Assembly (NCBI RefSeq): GCF_004919095.1 | Contig: NZ_STGJ01000002.1 | Span: 62,001-126,000 of the forward strand | DNA from: Crenobacter intestini | Lineage (GTDB): Bacteria > Pseudomonadota > Gammaproteobacteria > Burkholderiales > Chromobacteriaceae | Direction of reading: 5' to 3' | DNA: 64,000 nucleotides | Part shown: positions 1-7,163 of the stretch, one piece after another | Numbering within the stretch: position 1 is the first letter of the stretch | How the letters are laid out: every line of letters begins with the position of its first letter | The notes under the pieces: generated by a model | What the model saw: only the letters and a program-made list of their open reading frames with translations | The model's database searches: none | What the model was told of the DNA's origin: nothing | Position numbers and translations under genes: made by a program

Positions 1-41
1 AAAAATGACCGGTTGTCGCGGATCTGCGACGCGAAAAATCG

Positions 42-63
42 CTGTCATCTTGCTGTCACCAAA
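42..63 (+). promoter_or_regulatory. Pho box (PhoB-binding site) upstream of glpQ
   Basis: Two heptamer direct repeats, CTGTCAT (42-48) and CTGTCAC (53-59), are separated by 4 bp and so repeat with an 11-bp period. This matches the classic PhoB box of two CTGTCAT-like repeats. It lies 65-86 bp before the glpQ start. A -10-like TATGCG (81-86) or AATAAT (92-97) follows. Control by phosphate starvation is inferred from the family knowledge that GDPD genes often belong to the Pho regulon. Confidence 0.75.
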
Positions 64-127
64 ACTTCTCGTGGCTGAAATATGCGCAAGGAATAATCTG
101 TGGGTCATCCACCCGCGGAGTATCCCC

Positions 128-1288
128 GTGAAGCGAACCCTGATTTGTGCTGCCGCGCTGGCGGCGTTTGCCCTGCCGAATGCCTACGCAGCGAAGGCTG
201 CCGGCTGGCCGACCCTGGACGGCAAGGCGCCGCTGGTGATCGCGCACCGCGGCGCGTCCGGCTACCTGCCCGAGCACACGCTGGAAGCGTACGCGCGCGC
301 CGTCGAACTGGGCGCCGACTATATCGAGCCGGACCTGGTGTCGACCAAGGACGGTGTGCTGATCGCGCGCCACGAGCCGAACCTGAAGGACACCACCGAC
401 GTCGCCAGCCGTCCCGAGTTCGCCGACCGCAAGAAGAAGGTGAAGGTCGACGGCAAGGAAGAGGAAGGCTGGTTCGCGTCCGACTTCACGCTGGCCGAGA
501 TCAAGACCCTGCGCGCGGTGCAGCAGCGTGCCGACCGCCCGCAGCAGTACAACGGCCAGTTTTCCATCCCGACCTTCGACGAGATCCTCGTGCTGCGTGC
601 GCGTTTGGCCAAGGAGAGTGGCCGCAAGATCGGCGTCTATCCGGAAACCAAGCACCCGACCTGGCACCAGGCGCAGCAACTGCCGCTGGAGCGCGCGCTG
701 GTCGCGAGCCTCAAGAAGGCGGGGCTGAACCGCAAGGACGCGCCGGTGTTCGTGCAGTCGTTCGAGACCGCTAACCTGAAGGCGCTACGCAAGCTGACGC
801 CGGTGAAGCTGGTGTTCCTGATGGACGCCGACGACGTGGCCGTCGACGGCAAGCTGGTGACCGGCCAGCCGTACGACTTCGTCGTTGCGGGTGACCCGCG
901 CAGCTACGCCGACCTGACCACGCCTGCCGCGCTGCGCGAGATCCGCCGTTTCGCCGACGGCATCGGCCCGTGGAAGCCGTATCTGATCGCGAGCGAGGGG
1001 ATGGTCGACAAGAAGACCGGCGCCGCCGCCGACGTCAACGGCGACAAGACGGTCGACATGCAGGACCGCACGCTGATCGAACCGTCGACGCTGGTACGCG
1101 ACGCGCACAAGGCCGGCCTGCTCGTCCATGCCTACACCTTCCGCAACGAGCCCAAGCATCTGGCGGCCAACTTCATGGGCGACCCGGCCGAAGAGTACAA
1201 GACCTACTTCGGGCTCGGCGTCGACGGCGTGTTCAGCGACTTCACCGATACCGCCGTCGCGGCACGCCAGTCCATGGCCAAGCGCTGA
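128..1288 (+). CDS. glpQ: Glycerophosphodiester phosphodiesterase, secreted
   Basis: 386-residue enzyme expected to hydrolyse glycerophosphodiesters to glycerol-3-phosphate plus an alcohol in the periplasm. The GTG start at 128 is chosen because GGAG (117-120) lies 7 nt upstream and translation then opens with a signal peptide (residues 1 to about 21, ending NAYA). The GDPD core shows [12 protein letters not shown] with the catalytic His-Arg at residues 40-41, the metal-ligand region [11 protein letters not shown], and a second His in RHEP near residue 82. The C-terminal part reads GVDGVFSDF, typical of the long GlpQ type. Residues 302-313 ([12 protein letters not shown]) look like an EF-hand calcium loop. 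A Pho box upstream suggests induction by phosphate limitation. An in-frame start at position 5 would bury the signal peptide and is unlikely. Confidence 0.9.
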   Translation: MKRTLICAAALAAFALPNAYAAKAAGWPTLDGKAPLVIAHRGASGYLPEHTLEAYARAVELGADYIEPDLVSTKDGVLIARHEPNLKDTTDVASRPEFADRKKKVKVDGKEEEGWFASDFTLAEIKTLRAVQQRADRPQQYNGQFSIPTFDEILVLRARLAKESGRKIGVYPETKHPTWHQAQQLPLERALVASLKKAGLNRKDAPVFVQSFETANLKALRKLTPVKLVFLMDADDVAVDGKLVTGQPYDFVVAGDPRSYADLTTPAALREIRRFADGIGPWKPYLIASEGMVDKKTGAAADVNGDKTVDMQDRTLIEPSTLVRDAHKAGLLVHAYTFRNEPKHLAANFMGDPAEEYKTYFGLGVDGVFSDFTDTAVAARQSMAKR

Positions 1289-1301
1289 GCCATCGCCGGC
1301 G

Positions 1302-1781
1302 TCAGTGGTGCGCCGGCATCGCATGCGCGGTGGCGGGGGCGGCCATGCCGTCCTCGACCACCACCTCGACCTTCACCTCGCCGGCCTTCTCGAAGCGCAG
1401 CGTCAGCGGGAAGCGCTCGCCCTTGGCGAGCGGCGCGTTCAGCCCCATCAGCATCACGTGCAGGCCGCCCGGCGCGAAGCGCACGGTCTGCCCGGCAGGC
1501 ACCGCGACGCCGCCTTCGACTTCGCGCATGCGCATCACGCCGTTGTCGTGTACATGGGTGTGCAACTCGGCCTTGTTCGCGCGCGGCGTGGCCGCGCCAA
1601 GCAGGCGGTCTGCCTCCGGCCCGCGGTTGGCAAGCTCGAAGTAGGCGGCGCCGTTGGGCGCGGACGGCGGCAGCAGCCGGCTCCACGCATGGTGGACGGT
1701 CAGTGCGCCGGCCCGGGTTTCGTGGGCGGCGGCGGCCAGCGGCAGGGTGGCGACGAGGGCGGCGAGCAGCAGTTTTTTCAT
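1302..1781 (-). CDS. Periplasmic copper chaperone PCu(A)C family protein
   Basis: 159-residue secreted protein with a signal peptide (MKKLLLAALVATLPLAAAA). It carries the PCu(A)C copper ligand pattern: a His cluster at 74, 76 and 78, Met83/Met85, then H108-x-M110 and Met112. This family binds Cu(I) in the periplasm and delivers it to the CuA or CuB site of cytochrome oxidases. The start at 1781 is preferred over an upstream in-frame ATG at 1790 because it opens directly with the basic n-region MKK. The C-terminal tail is Ala/His-rich (ATAHAMPAHH) and may add metal ligands. The gene is convergent with glpQ and divergent from the MarC-family gene. No SCO or oxidase gene is adjacent, so the partner is unknown. 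Confidence 0.85.
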   Translation of the reverse strand: MKKLLLAALVATLPLAAAAHETRAGALTVHHAWSRLLPPSAPNGAAYFELANRGPEADRLLGAATPRANKAELHTHVHDNGVMRMREVEGGVAVPAGQTVRFAPGGLHVMLMGLNAPLAKGERFPLTLRFEKAGEVKVEVVVEDGMAAPATAHAMPAHH

Positions 1782-1796
1782 GGCGGGCAAGTCCGG

Positions 1797-1825
1797 TTCA
1801 TATCACGGCAGAAAGCTACCATAAT
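1797..1825 (+). promoter_or_regulatory. Candidate promoter for the MarC-family gene
   Basis: TTCATA (1797-1802) and CATAAT (1820-1825) are spaced by 17 bp in the 182-bp gap between the divergent PCu(A)C and MarC genes. The match to sigma-70 is moderate, and this is pattern evidence only. Confidence 0.3.
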
Positions 1826-1963
1826 CCATCCGGCATCGGGTGCGACCGAATGTCGCAGCCGATTTGCCAAGGCGCGACGGCGGTTTGCCTGTTTCCGACC
1901 CGCCCCTGTGCAGCCGCCCCGCTGTCATGAAGAATGGCTGCCTGACCCGACGTCCCCGCTGCC

Positions 1964-2608
1964 ATGCTGGAACACTTCTACCTGCAATACCTGTTCGGCG
2001 CGCTGGTGAGCCTGATCGTGATCACCAACCCGCTCTCCAAGATCCCGCTGTTCATCAGCCTGACCCACGGCATGGACGATGCCAAGCGTGCCGAACAGGC
2101 GCGCATGTCCTGCGTGTACGCGGCGGCGATCATGCTGGTGTCGCTGCTCGCCGGCAACCTGGTGCTCGAGTTCTTCGGCATCTCGTACGGCGCCTTGCGT
2201 ATCGCCGGCGGCTTCGTCGTCGCCGTCATCGGCTACCGCATGCTGTTCCTGTCGCAGGACACCCACTCGACTACCCACCGCCCGAGTTGCGAGGACTGCT
2301 CGTTCTTCCCGCTGGCGATGCCCGGCATCAGCGGCCCCGGCACCATCGCGGTGGTGATCGGTCTCTCCACCGAGATCGCCGAGCTCGACACGCTGCCGGC
2401 CAAGGCCGCCGCGTTCTTCATGACCTTTGTCGCCATCGCGCTGGTCAGCGTCGGCGTCTGGCTGACGCTCAAGTCGAGCGACGTGATCGCCGAGCGGCTG
2501 GGCCGCGCCGGCCGCGAGGTGCTCGGCCGGCTGATGGGCTTCCTGCTGATCTGCGTCGGCGTGCAGTTCGTCGGCTCGGGCATCCGCACCTTCATGGCGG
2601 GTTCCTGA
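1964..2608 (+). CDS. MarC/YhgN family integral membrane protein
   Basis: 214-residue polytopic inner-membrane protein of the MarC (UPF0056) family. About six hydrophobic segments are visible, starting with LFGALVSLIVITNPLSKIPLF, which carries the family's N-terminal NP-x-K/G signature. The mid-protein motif LAMPGISGPGTI matches the second conserved half-repeat (PGxxGPGxI). The biochemical role of MarC proteins is unsettled. The E. coli marC name reflects its location beside marRAB rather than a proven transport activity. The gene stands alone, divergent from the copper chaperone, with azlCD downstream on the same strand after 56 bp. Confidence 0.85.
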   Translation: MLEHFYLQYLFGALVSLIVITNPLSKIPLFISLTHGMDDAKRAEQARMSCVYAAAIMLVSLLAGNLVLEFFGISYGALRIAGGFVVAVIGYRMLFLSQDTHSTTHRPSCEDCSFFPLAMPGISGPGTIAVVIGLSTEIAELDTLPAKAAAFFMTFVAIALVSVGVWLTLKSSDVIAERLGRAGREVLGRLMGFLLICVGVQFVGSGIRTFMAGS

Positions 2609-2664
2609 TTGACCGTGCGATACCCTGATGGCATTGTTGGGTGTTGCTGTTTTTAGGGTTTGCC

Positions 2665-3360
2665 ATGTCGTCTATCTCCCCGGGGTTGGCCGGGGCGCGT
2701 GATACTGTGCCAATGCTGGTCGGTGCCGCGCCGTTCGGGCTGATCTTCGGTGCGTTGGCCACCTCTTCCCATTTGACCCCTGTCCAAACGCTGGCGATGT
2801 CGCTGCTGGTGTTTGCCGGGTCGTCGCAATTCATCGCGGTCGGACTGATTGCTGCCGGTAGTGCGCTGCCGGTGTTATGGCTGACCACGCTGGTGGTCAA
2901 CCTGCGCCATGCGCTCTACAGCGCCACCTTGCTGCCATACGCGCGCGATTGGCCATTGCGTTGGCGACTGCCGCTGGCGTTCTGGCTGACCGATGAGACG
3001 TTTGCCGTAGTGGAACACCGTCTGCGTTCGGGCATGCTAGCCGGCGGCGCCGCGTACTGGCTTGGCTCGTCCTTGGCGATGTACGGCAATTGGCTGCTGT
3101 GGACGCTGCTGGGTATTTTGGTCGGGCAGGGGATACCCGGCATCGCCGGCTGGGGGCTGGACTTCGCGATGCTGGCGACCTTCACCGCCATCGTCGCGCC
3201 GCAGCTCAAAACCCGTCCTGCGCTGGCCGCTGCATTGGTCGCCGGCGCGGTGGCACTGTGGTTGCGCGAATTGCCGTATCAGGGCGGCCTGATGCTGGCC
3301 GCGTGCGCGGGCATAGCCACGGGTATGTTGTTGGACGACAAGTGCAAGGAGGCCGCATGA
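2665..3360 (+). CDS. azlC: AzlC family branched-chain amino acid export permease, large subunit
   Basis: 231-residue membrane protein of the AzlC/BrnF family, which with the small AzlD/BrnE partner exports branched-chain amino acids. It starts with the family's typical segment [21 protein letters not shown], followed by about seven hydrophobic helices and the [12 protein letters not shown] motif. The ATG at 2665 is chosen because AGGG lies 6 nt upstream. A GTG at 2641 would add eight residues. The stop overlaps the start of azlD (ATGA, 3357-3360), so the two are translationally coupled. Substrate specificity cannot be read from the sequence. Confidence 0.85.
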   Translation: MSSISPGLAGARDTVPMLVGAAPFGLIFGALATSSHLTPVQTLAMSLLVFAGSSQFIAVGLIAAGSALPVLWLTTLVVNLRHALYSATLLPYARDWPLRWRLPLAFWLTDETFAVVEHRLRSGMLAGGAAYWLGSSLAMYGNWLLWTLLGILVGQGIPGIAGWGLDFAMLATFTAIVAPQLKTRPALAAALVAGAVALWLRELPYQGGLMLAACAGIATGMLLDDKCKEAA

Positions 3361-3671
3361 ACGTGTGGCTGGCCATCACCGGCATGGCGCTGCTGACGCT
3401 GGCCATTCGGGCCAGCTTCCTGGTACTGGGCCGGCGTTGGGTGTTTCCGCCGTGGCTGGCGCGTGCCTTGCACTATGTGCCGGTCGCGGTGCTGTCGGCG
3501 CTGGTGGTGCCGATGGCGCTGGCGCCCGGCGGCAGCATCGCGCTGTCGTGGCAGAACCCCTATCTGATCGGCACCCTATGCGCGGGTGTGCTGGCCTGGT
3601 ATGGCGGGCGTACCCTGCCAGCGCTCGTGGCGAGTTTCGTACTCTTTGCTGCGCTGCGTTATTTCTCCTGA
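3357..3671 (+). CDS. azlD: AzlD family small subunit of the amino acid exporter
   Basis: 104-residue protein with about four hydrophobic segments, the usual size and topology for AzlD/BrnE partners of AzlC. The conserved stretch [23 protein letters not shown]-like is present, here as [16 protein letters not shown]. The ATG at 3357 overlaps the azlC stop by 4 nt and the GCAAGGAGG region upstream supplies a Shine-Dalgarno. Its last 13 bp overlap the 3' end of the convergent VOC gene. Confidence 0.85.
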   Translation: MNVWLAITGMALLTLAIRASFLVLGRRWVFPPWLARALHYVPVAVLSALVVPMALAPGGSIALSWQNPYLIGTLCAGVLAWYGGRTLPALVASFVLFAALRYFS

Positions 3672-4069
3672 GCCTGACGCGGGCAGCCCGGCTCGAGCAG
3701 GTCCCAGCGGTTGCCGTACGGGTCGCGGAACACCGCGACCGTGCCGTAGGCTTCCTCACGCGGCGCCTCCTCGAATTCGACGCCAAGCGCCAGGTAGCGC
3801 GCGTAGTCGCGCCAGAAGTCGTCGGTATAAAGGAACAGCCAGACCCGGCCGCTGCCTTGCCGGCCGACCGCGGCGCGCTGCGTCTCGTCGGCCGCGCGCG
3901 CGAGCAAGAGCGCGGTCTCGCCGCCGGGGGGCGCGATCCGCACCCAGCGCTTGCCGCCACCCAGGTCGGTGTCTTCCAGCAGCGCAAAGCCCAGCTTGTC
4001 GCGGTAGAAGCTGAGCGCGAGATCGTACTCGTCGACGAGCAGCGAGAAGTGGGCGATGCGTTGTTTCAT
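3659..4069 (-). CDS. VOC superfamily (glyoxalase/dioxygenase-like) protein
   Basis: 136-residue single-domain protein with paired beta-alpha-beta-beta-beta modules of the vicinal oxygen chelate fold. The metal-binding His is seen in RIAHFSLLVDEYD (H7) and the closing Glu in DPYGNRWDLLEP (E126). The exact reaction is not recognisable. The family includes glyoxalase I, antibiotic-binding proteins and ring-cleaving dioxygenases. The start is supported by GGAGA upstream. It begins only 22 bp after the stop of the Trp-type transporter gene on the same strand, so the two are probably co-transcribed and a role linked to aromatic metabolites is possible but unproven. The 3' ends of this gene and azlD overlap. 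Confidence 0.75.
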   Translation of the reverse strand: MKQRIAHFSLLVDEYDLALSFYRDKLGFALLEDTDLGGGKRWVRIAPPGGETALLLARAADETQRAAVGRQGSGRVWLFLYTDDFWRDYARYLALGVEFEEAPREEAYGTVAVFRDPYGNRWDLLEPGCPRQAQEK

Positions 4070-4091
4070 TTCTTCAAGTCTCCAGCAGGTT

Positions 4092-5405
4092 TCACAGGTT
4101 CCAGAACAGGATCAGCGCGGTCAGCGCCGGCGCCACGTAGCGGCACATCAGGCGCATGGCGCGGGCAGCGTGCGTACGCAGCGCGAGCTCGGCGCTGACG
4201 GCGGGCCACGCCTTGTAGCCGGCGAACAGCGCGGTGCCGATGCCGCCGATGGGCAGCAGGATGTTGCTTGCGGTGTAGTCCATCAGCTCGAACACGTTGC
4301 GGCCGAACAGCTTGTAGTCGGCCAGCAGGCCGAACGACAGCGACGCGGGGACGCCGGCGGCGAATACCAGGGCCGCGGCGATCAGCGTCGCCTTGCGGCG
4401 GCTGACGCCCCATTCGTCGATCGGCAGCACGACGATCAGCTCCAGCAGCGACACCGACGAAGTCAGCGCGGCGAACAGCAACAGCGCGAAGAAGGCCAAG
4501 GCGAACAGCTGCCCGAACGGCAGGTGGTTGAACACCACCGGCATCGTCATGTAGGTGAGGCCGGGGCCGGCGGCCGGGTCGAGCCCGAAGGCGGCCACCG
4601 CCGGGAAGATCATCAGGCCGGCCAGGATCGACGTCAGCGTGGTGAGCGACGCGACCCACAGCGCCGAGCCGGCCAGCTTCACCTCGCTGCCCAGGTAGGA
4701 GCCGTAGGCGAGCATGCAGCCGGCGCCGACCGACAGCGAGAAGAAGGCGAGCCCCAGCGCGTCGACCAGCATCGCCGGCGTCACCTTGGAAAAATCGGGC
4801 GCGAGGAATTCGGCGACGCCGGCGGCCGCGCCGGGCAGCGTCAGCGAGCGCACGATCAGCACGAGCATCAGCACGAACAGCGCGGGCATCAGCACCTTGC
4901 CGGCGCGCTCGATGCCGTTCTTCACGCCGGCGATCACCACCGCGAGCGTCAGCGCCATGAATACCGCGTGGGTGAGCAGCGGCTCGATGGGGCTGCCGAC
5001 ATACTGGCCGAACAGCGCGGCCAGCGCGGCCGCATCGTTGCTCATCACCCGGCCGTCGGCGGCGCGCACGAGGTAGCCCAGCGTCCAGCCGCCGACCACG
5101 CTGTAGAACGACAGCACCAAAAAGCCCGCCAGCACGCCGGCGTAGCCGGTCAGCGGCCACGCGCCGCTGCCCAGCCGCTTGAACGCGCTGACCGCGCCGG
5201 CGCGCGCCGCGCGGCCGATCGCGAACTCGGCGAGCAGCAGGGTGAGGCCGAGCGTGAAGGTGAGCAGGACGAAGATGGCGAGGAAGGCGCCGCCGCCGTT
5301 CATCGCGGTGACGTAGGGGAATTTCCAGATCGAGCCCAGACCCACCGTGGCGCCGGCGGAGGCGAGGATGAAACCGAGGCGGGAGCCCCATTGTGATCGC
5401 TGCAT
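4092..5405 (-). CDS. Sodium-dependent amino acid transporter (NSS family), predicted tryptophan importer
   Basis: 437-residue membrane protein of the neurotransmitter:sodium symporter family (LeuT, TnaT, MhsT, Tyt1). The N-terminus WGSRLGFILASAGATVGLG followed by IWKFPYVTAMNGGGAF is the helix-1 signature that lines the Na+ and substrate sites, and about 11 helices follow. The ATG at 5405 is preceded by AAGGAG at ideal spacing; an upstream in-frame start would run through the attenuator and is rejected. Tryptophan specificity is inferred only from the leader peptide upstream (5518-5571) with three consecutive Trp codons. It is the last of three paralogous transporters and is followed after 22 bp by the VOC gene. 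Confidence 0.85.
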   Translation of the reverse strand: MQRSQWGSRLGFILASAGATVGLGSIWKFPYVTAMNGGGAFLAIFVLLTFTLGLTLLLAEFAIGRAARAGAVSAFKRLGSGAWPLTGYAGVLAGFLVLSFYSVVGGWTLGYLVRAADGRVMSNDAAALAALFGQYVGSPIEPLLTHAVFMALTLAVVIAGVKNGIERAGKVLMPALFVLMLVLIVRSLTLPGAAAGVAEFLAPDFSKVTPAMLVDALGLAFFSLSVGAGCMLAYGSYLGSEVKLAGSALWVASLTTLTSILAGLMIFPAVAAFGLDPAAGPGLTYMTMPVVFNHLPFGQLFALAFFALLLFAALTSSVSLLELIVVLPIDEWGVSRRKATLIAAALVFAAGVPASLSFGLLADYKLFGRNVFELMDYTASNILLPIGGIGTALFAGYKAWPAVSAELALRTHAARAMRLMCRYVAPALTALILFWNL

Positions 5406-5467
5406 GACTACTCCTTGTACTTGCGGGGGTGGTCGCCGGACAGGGAGCTTGGGGTCGGGATGACAAA

Positions 5468-5535
5468 GGCCGCCTGTCGGCGGCCTGGTCAAGATGGTCG
5501 TGAACCGGCGCGCCGTGTTAAGGGCGCCACCACCA
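5468..5535 (-). promoter_or_regulatory. Trp attenuator: alternative hairpins and terminator before the Trp-type transporter
   Basis: Read on the minus strand. Three Trp codons (5535-5527) overlap region 1 (GGCGC, 5528-5524). Region 2 is GGCGcGCCGG (5514-5505), region 3 is CCaGGCCGCC (5488-5479) and region 4 is GGCGGCC (5474-5468), followed by TTTGTC. Regions 3 and 4 form a perfect 7-bp terminator stem with loop GACA. Regions 2 and 3 can instead pair over about 9 bp with one bulge on each side. Regions 1 and 2 can pair as GGCGC/GCGCC. This is the order expected for ribosome-mediated attenuation. The U-tract is short, so termination may be incomplete. Confidence 0.8.
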
Positions 5536-5571
5536 GCGGCGGGTAGTCGGGTTCACGCGTGTGCTTTTCAT
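5518..5571 (-). CDS. Tryptophan leader peptide (17 aa)
   Basis: The ORF encodes MKSTRVNPTTRRWWWRP followed by TAA. Three adjacent Trp codons are very unlikely by chance and resemble known trp operon leader peptides. Stalling at codons 13-15 when charged tRNA-Trp is scarce would cover hairpin region 1 and favour the antiterminator. There is no clear Shine-Dalgarno. The ATG lies 6 nt after a candidate -10 (CATGCT), so transcription may begin at or next to the start codon. It is too short for routine ORF calling. It is assigned to the transporter at 4092-5405. Confidence 0.85.
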   Translation of the reverse strand: MKSTRVNPTTRRWWWRP

Positions 5572-5577
5572 GTTTGT

Positions 5578-5607
5578 AGCATGCCTTGGCGGGCTAGCCG
5601 CCGTCAA
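5578..5607 (-). promoter_or_regulatory. Candidate promoter for the Trp leader/transporter unit
   Basis: On the minus strand TTGACG (5607-5602) and CATGCT (5583-5578) are separated by 18 bp. The -35 is strong and the -10 weak (3 of 6). The leader ATG starts 7 nt after the -10. The same spacing is seen before the Phe and Tyr leaders, which supports the call. The region also contains an imperfect inverted repeat (CCTTG...CAAGG) that may serve as a terminator for the preceding gene. Confidence 0.5.
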
Positions 5608-5628
5608 GGCCTGGATACAATCTTCACG

Positions 5629-6948
5629 CTACAGGTTCTTCAGCAGGATGATCAGCACGAGCAGCGGCAGCAGGTAGCGGCAAGCGATACGCCAATGGGA
5701 GCGCCACTGGCAGGGAATGCCGGCTTCGTCTGCAAGGCGTACAAGGGCCGGGCCGCCGGCCAGCAACGCCAGCGCAATCCCCCCTGCCGGCATGGCGAGG
5801 TTGGAGACGAAGTAGTCCATGGTGTCGAAGATGCTCTTGCCGGCGACCGTAAGGTCGGCCAGCGGGCCGAACGACAGCGACGCCGGCACCCCGCACACGA
5901 TGACGGCCAGCGTGACGACCGCCAATGCCCTGCGGCGCGGCCAGCCCAACTCGTCGATGAAGAAAATCGCCACCAGTTCCAGCATCGCCACCGACGAAGA
6001 GAGCGCGGCCATGACCAGCAGCGCGAAGAAGGTCACGGCAAAGATGCCGCCTGCCGGCATGTGCTGGAAAACTACCGGCATGGTGATGAAGGTGAGGCCG
6101 GGTCCGGCGGCCGGGTCTAGCCCGAAGGCGGCCAGCGCCGGGAAAATCATCAGCCCGGCAAGCAGGCTGACCAGTACCGCCAGCGCCACCACCCAGGCGG
6201 CGGCCGGCGCGATGGCGACGTCGCCCTTCATGTAGGAGCCGTAGGCGACCATGGCGCCCACGCCCAGCGACAGCGAGAAGAAGGCCAGCCCCAGCGCGTC
6301 GACGACGCTGGCCGCGGACAGTGCCGCAAAGTCCGGCCGCAGGAACGTGACCGCACCGGCCAGGGCGCCGGGCAGCGTCAGCGCCCGGACGACCAGGACC
6401 AGCATGATCAGGAACAGCACGGGCATCAGCAGCTTGCCCGCCCGCTCGATCCCCTTTTCAATCCCGCCCAGCACGATGCAGCAGGTGGCCAGCGCGAACA
6501 TGGCGTGGGTAAGCAGCGGCGTTAGCGGGTCGGCGACAAAGTGCCCGAACAGGCCGGGCAGCGCCGACGCGGGCGTGGCCATGATGCTGCCGTCCAGCGC
6601 AAAGCCCAGATAGGCCAGCGTCCAGCCGCCGACCACGCTGTAAAACGAGAACAGCACGAAGCCGGCGAACACACCGAGCAGCCCGGCCAGCCGCCAGAGG
6701 CGGCCGCCCGCGCAGGCGTACGCGCCGCACGCGCCGTGCCGGGTGCTGCGGCCCAGTGCGATCTCGGCCACCATCAGGGCCAGCCCGATCGTGAAGCTGA
6801 ACGCGAGGTAGAGCAGGATGAACGCGCCGCCGCCATTTTTCGCGGCGACGTACGGGAACTTCCAGATGGCTCCGAGGCCGACGGCCGAGCCGGCAGCGGC
6901 AAGAACGAAGCCGAGGCGCGAGCCCCAGGTGTGGCGGTGTTGCTGCAT
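5629..6948 (-). CDS. Sodium-dependent amino acid transporter (NSS family), predicted phenylalanine importer
   Basis: 439-residue paralogue of the two flanking transporters. It shares the helix-1 signature WGSRLGFVLAAAGSAVGLG then IWKFPYVAAKNGGGAF, and about 11 hydrophobic segments follow. It matches NSS bacterial members in length. The ATG at 6948 is used because the coding similarity to the paralogues starts there; the upstream sequence holds the Phe attenuator. Phenylalanine (or general aromatic) specificity is inferred from the upstream leader peptide carrying four Phe codons and one Tyr codon. It lies 680 nt upstream of the Tyr-type gene's start in chromosomal terms but is transcribed after it, being the middle gene of the tandem set. 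Confidence 0.85.
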   Translation of the reverse strand: MQQHRHTWGSRLGFVLAAAGSAVGLGAIWKFPYVAAKNGGGAFILLYLAFSFTIGLALMVAEIALGRSTRHGACGAYACAGGRLWRLAGLLGVFAGFVLFSFYSVVGGWTLAYLGFALDGSIMATPASALPGLFGHFVADPLTPLLTHAMFALATCCIVLGGIEKGIERAGKLLMPVLFLIMLVLVVRALTLPGALAGAVTFLRPDFAALSAASVVDALGLAFFSLSLGVGAMVAYGSYMKGDVAIAPAAAWVVALAVLVSLLAGLMIFPALAAFGLDPAAGPGLTFITMPVVFQHMPAGGIFAVTFFALLVMAALSSSVAMLELVAIFFIDELGWPRRRALAVVTLAVIVCGVPASLSFGPLADLTVAGKSIFDTMDYFVSNLAMPAGGIALALLAGGPALVRLADEAGIPCQWRSHWRIACRYLLPLLVLIILLKNL

Positions 6949-6997
6949 GGTCTCCAGTTCCGGGTATGTTCCGGCGGGCTGGCGGCCAAATGCAATC

Positions 6998-7078
6998 GGG
7001 CCGCCTGTGTAGGGCGGCCCGACCGGAGTGCGTGGTTTTTAGTTGTGCGCAACCGTCCTGGCCGCCCTTGTCGGGCGG
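6998..7078 (-). promoter_or_regulatory. Phe attenuator: alternative hairpins and terminator before the Phe-type transporter
   Basis: On the minus strand, region 1 CCGCCC (7078-7073) follows directly after the Phe codons. Region 2 is GGGCGGCC (7067-7060), region 3 is GGGCCGCCC (7020-7012) and region 4 is GGCGGCCC (7005-6998). Perfect pairings exist for 1:2 (6 bp), 2:3 (8 bp antiterminator) and 3:4 (8 bp terminator stem), and they are mutually exclusive. The sequence after region 4, GATTGCATTT, is a weak U-tract. The leader stop codon lies after region 2, so a ribosome finishing the peptide would mask region 2 and permit termination. Confidence 0.85.
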
Positions 7079-7119
7079 ACCATAAAGTAAAACGAAAAAA
7101 AGACGGCGTTGCGGTTCAT
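7039..7119 (-). CDS. Phenylalanine-rich leader peptide (26 aa)
   Basis: The ORF starts MNRNAV, continues with FFSFYFM at codons 7-13, and ends AHN before TAA. Four Phe codons and one Tyr codon within six positions resemble the pheA leader of enterobacteria (a run of Phe residues). The codons sit immediately 5' of hairpin region 1, where stalling would switch the RNA to the antiterminator. No Shine-Dalgarno is visible. A second in-frame Met at codon 13 lies after the Phe run and cannot be the control start. Confidence 0.85.
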   Translation of the reverse strand: MNRNAVFFSFYFMVRPTRAARTVAHN

Positions 7120-7126
7120 GGTTTTC

Positions 7127-7156
7127 AGTAAATCATGTGTCCAGACGGCAAGTCAA
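7127..7156 (-). promoter_or_regulatory. Candidate promoter for the Phe leader/transporter unit
   Basis: Minus-strand TTGACT (7156-7151) and TTTACT (7132-7127, 4 of 6 to TATAAT) are separated by 18 bp. The leader ATG begins 8 nt after the -10. The geometry repeats that of the Trp and Tyr units. The promoter lies just after the stop of the Tyr-type transporter (7164), which suggests that the middle gene has its own transcription start. Confidence 0.5.
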
Positions 7157-7163
7157 ATGCCCT

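Noticed and set aside
4056-5396. 446-residue plus-strand open frame opposite the Trp-type transporter
   Set aside because: Composition is Gln/Arg/His/Asp-rich with no recognisable motif, and the minus-strand frame is clearly an NSS transporter.
5406-5492. Longer start for the Trp-type transporter at 5492
   Set aside because: It would run through the attenuator terminator and the 29 added residues are not seen in the two paralogues.
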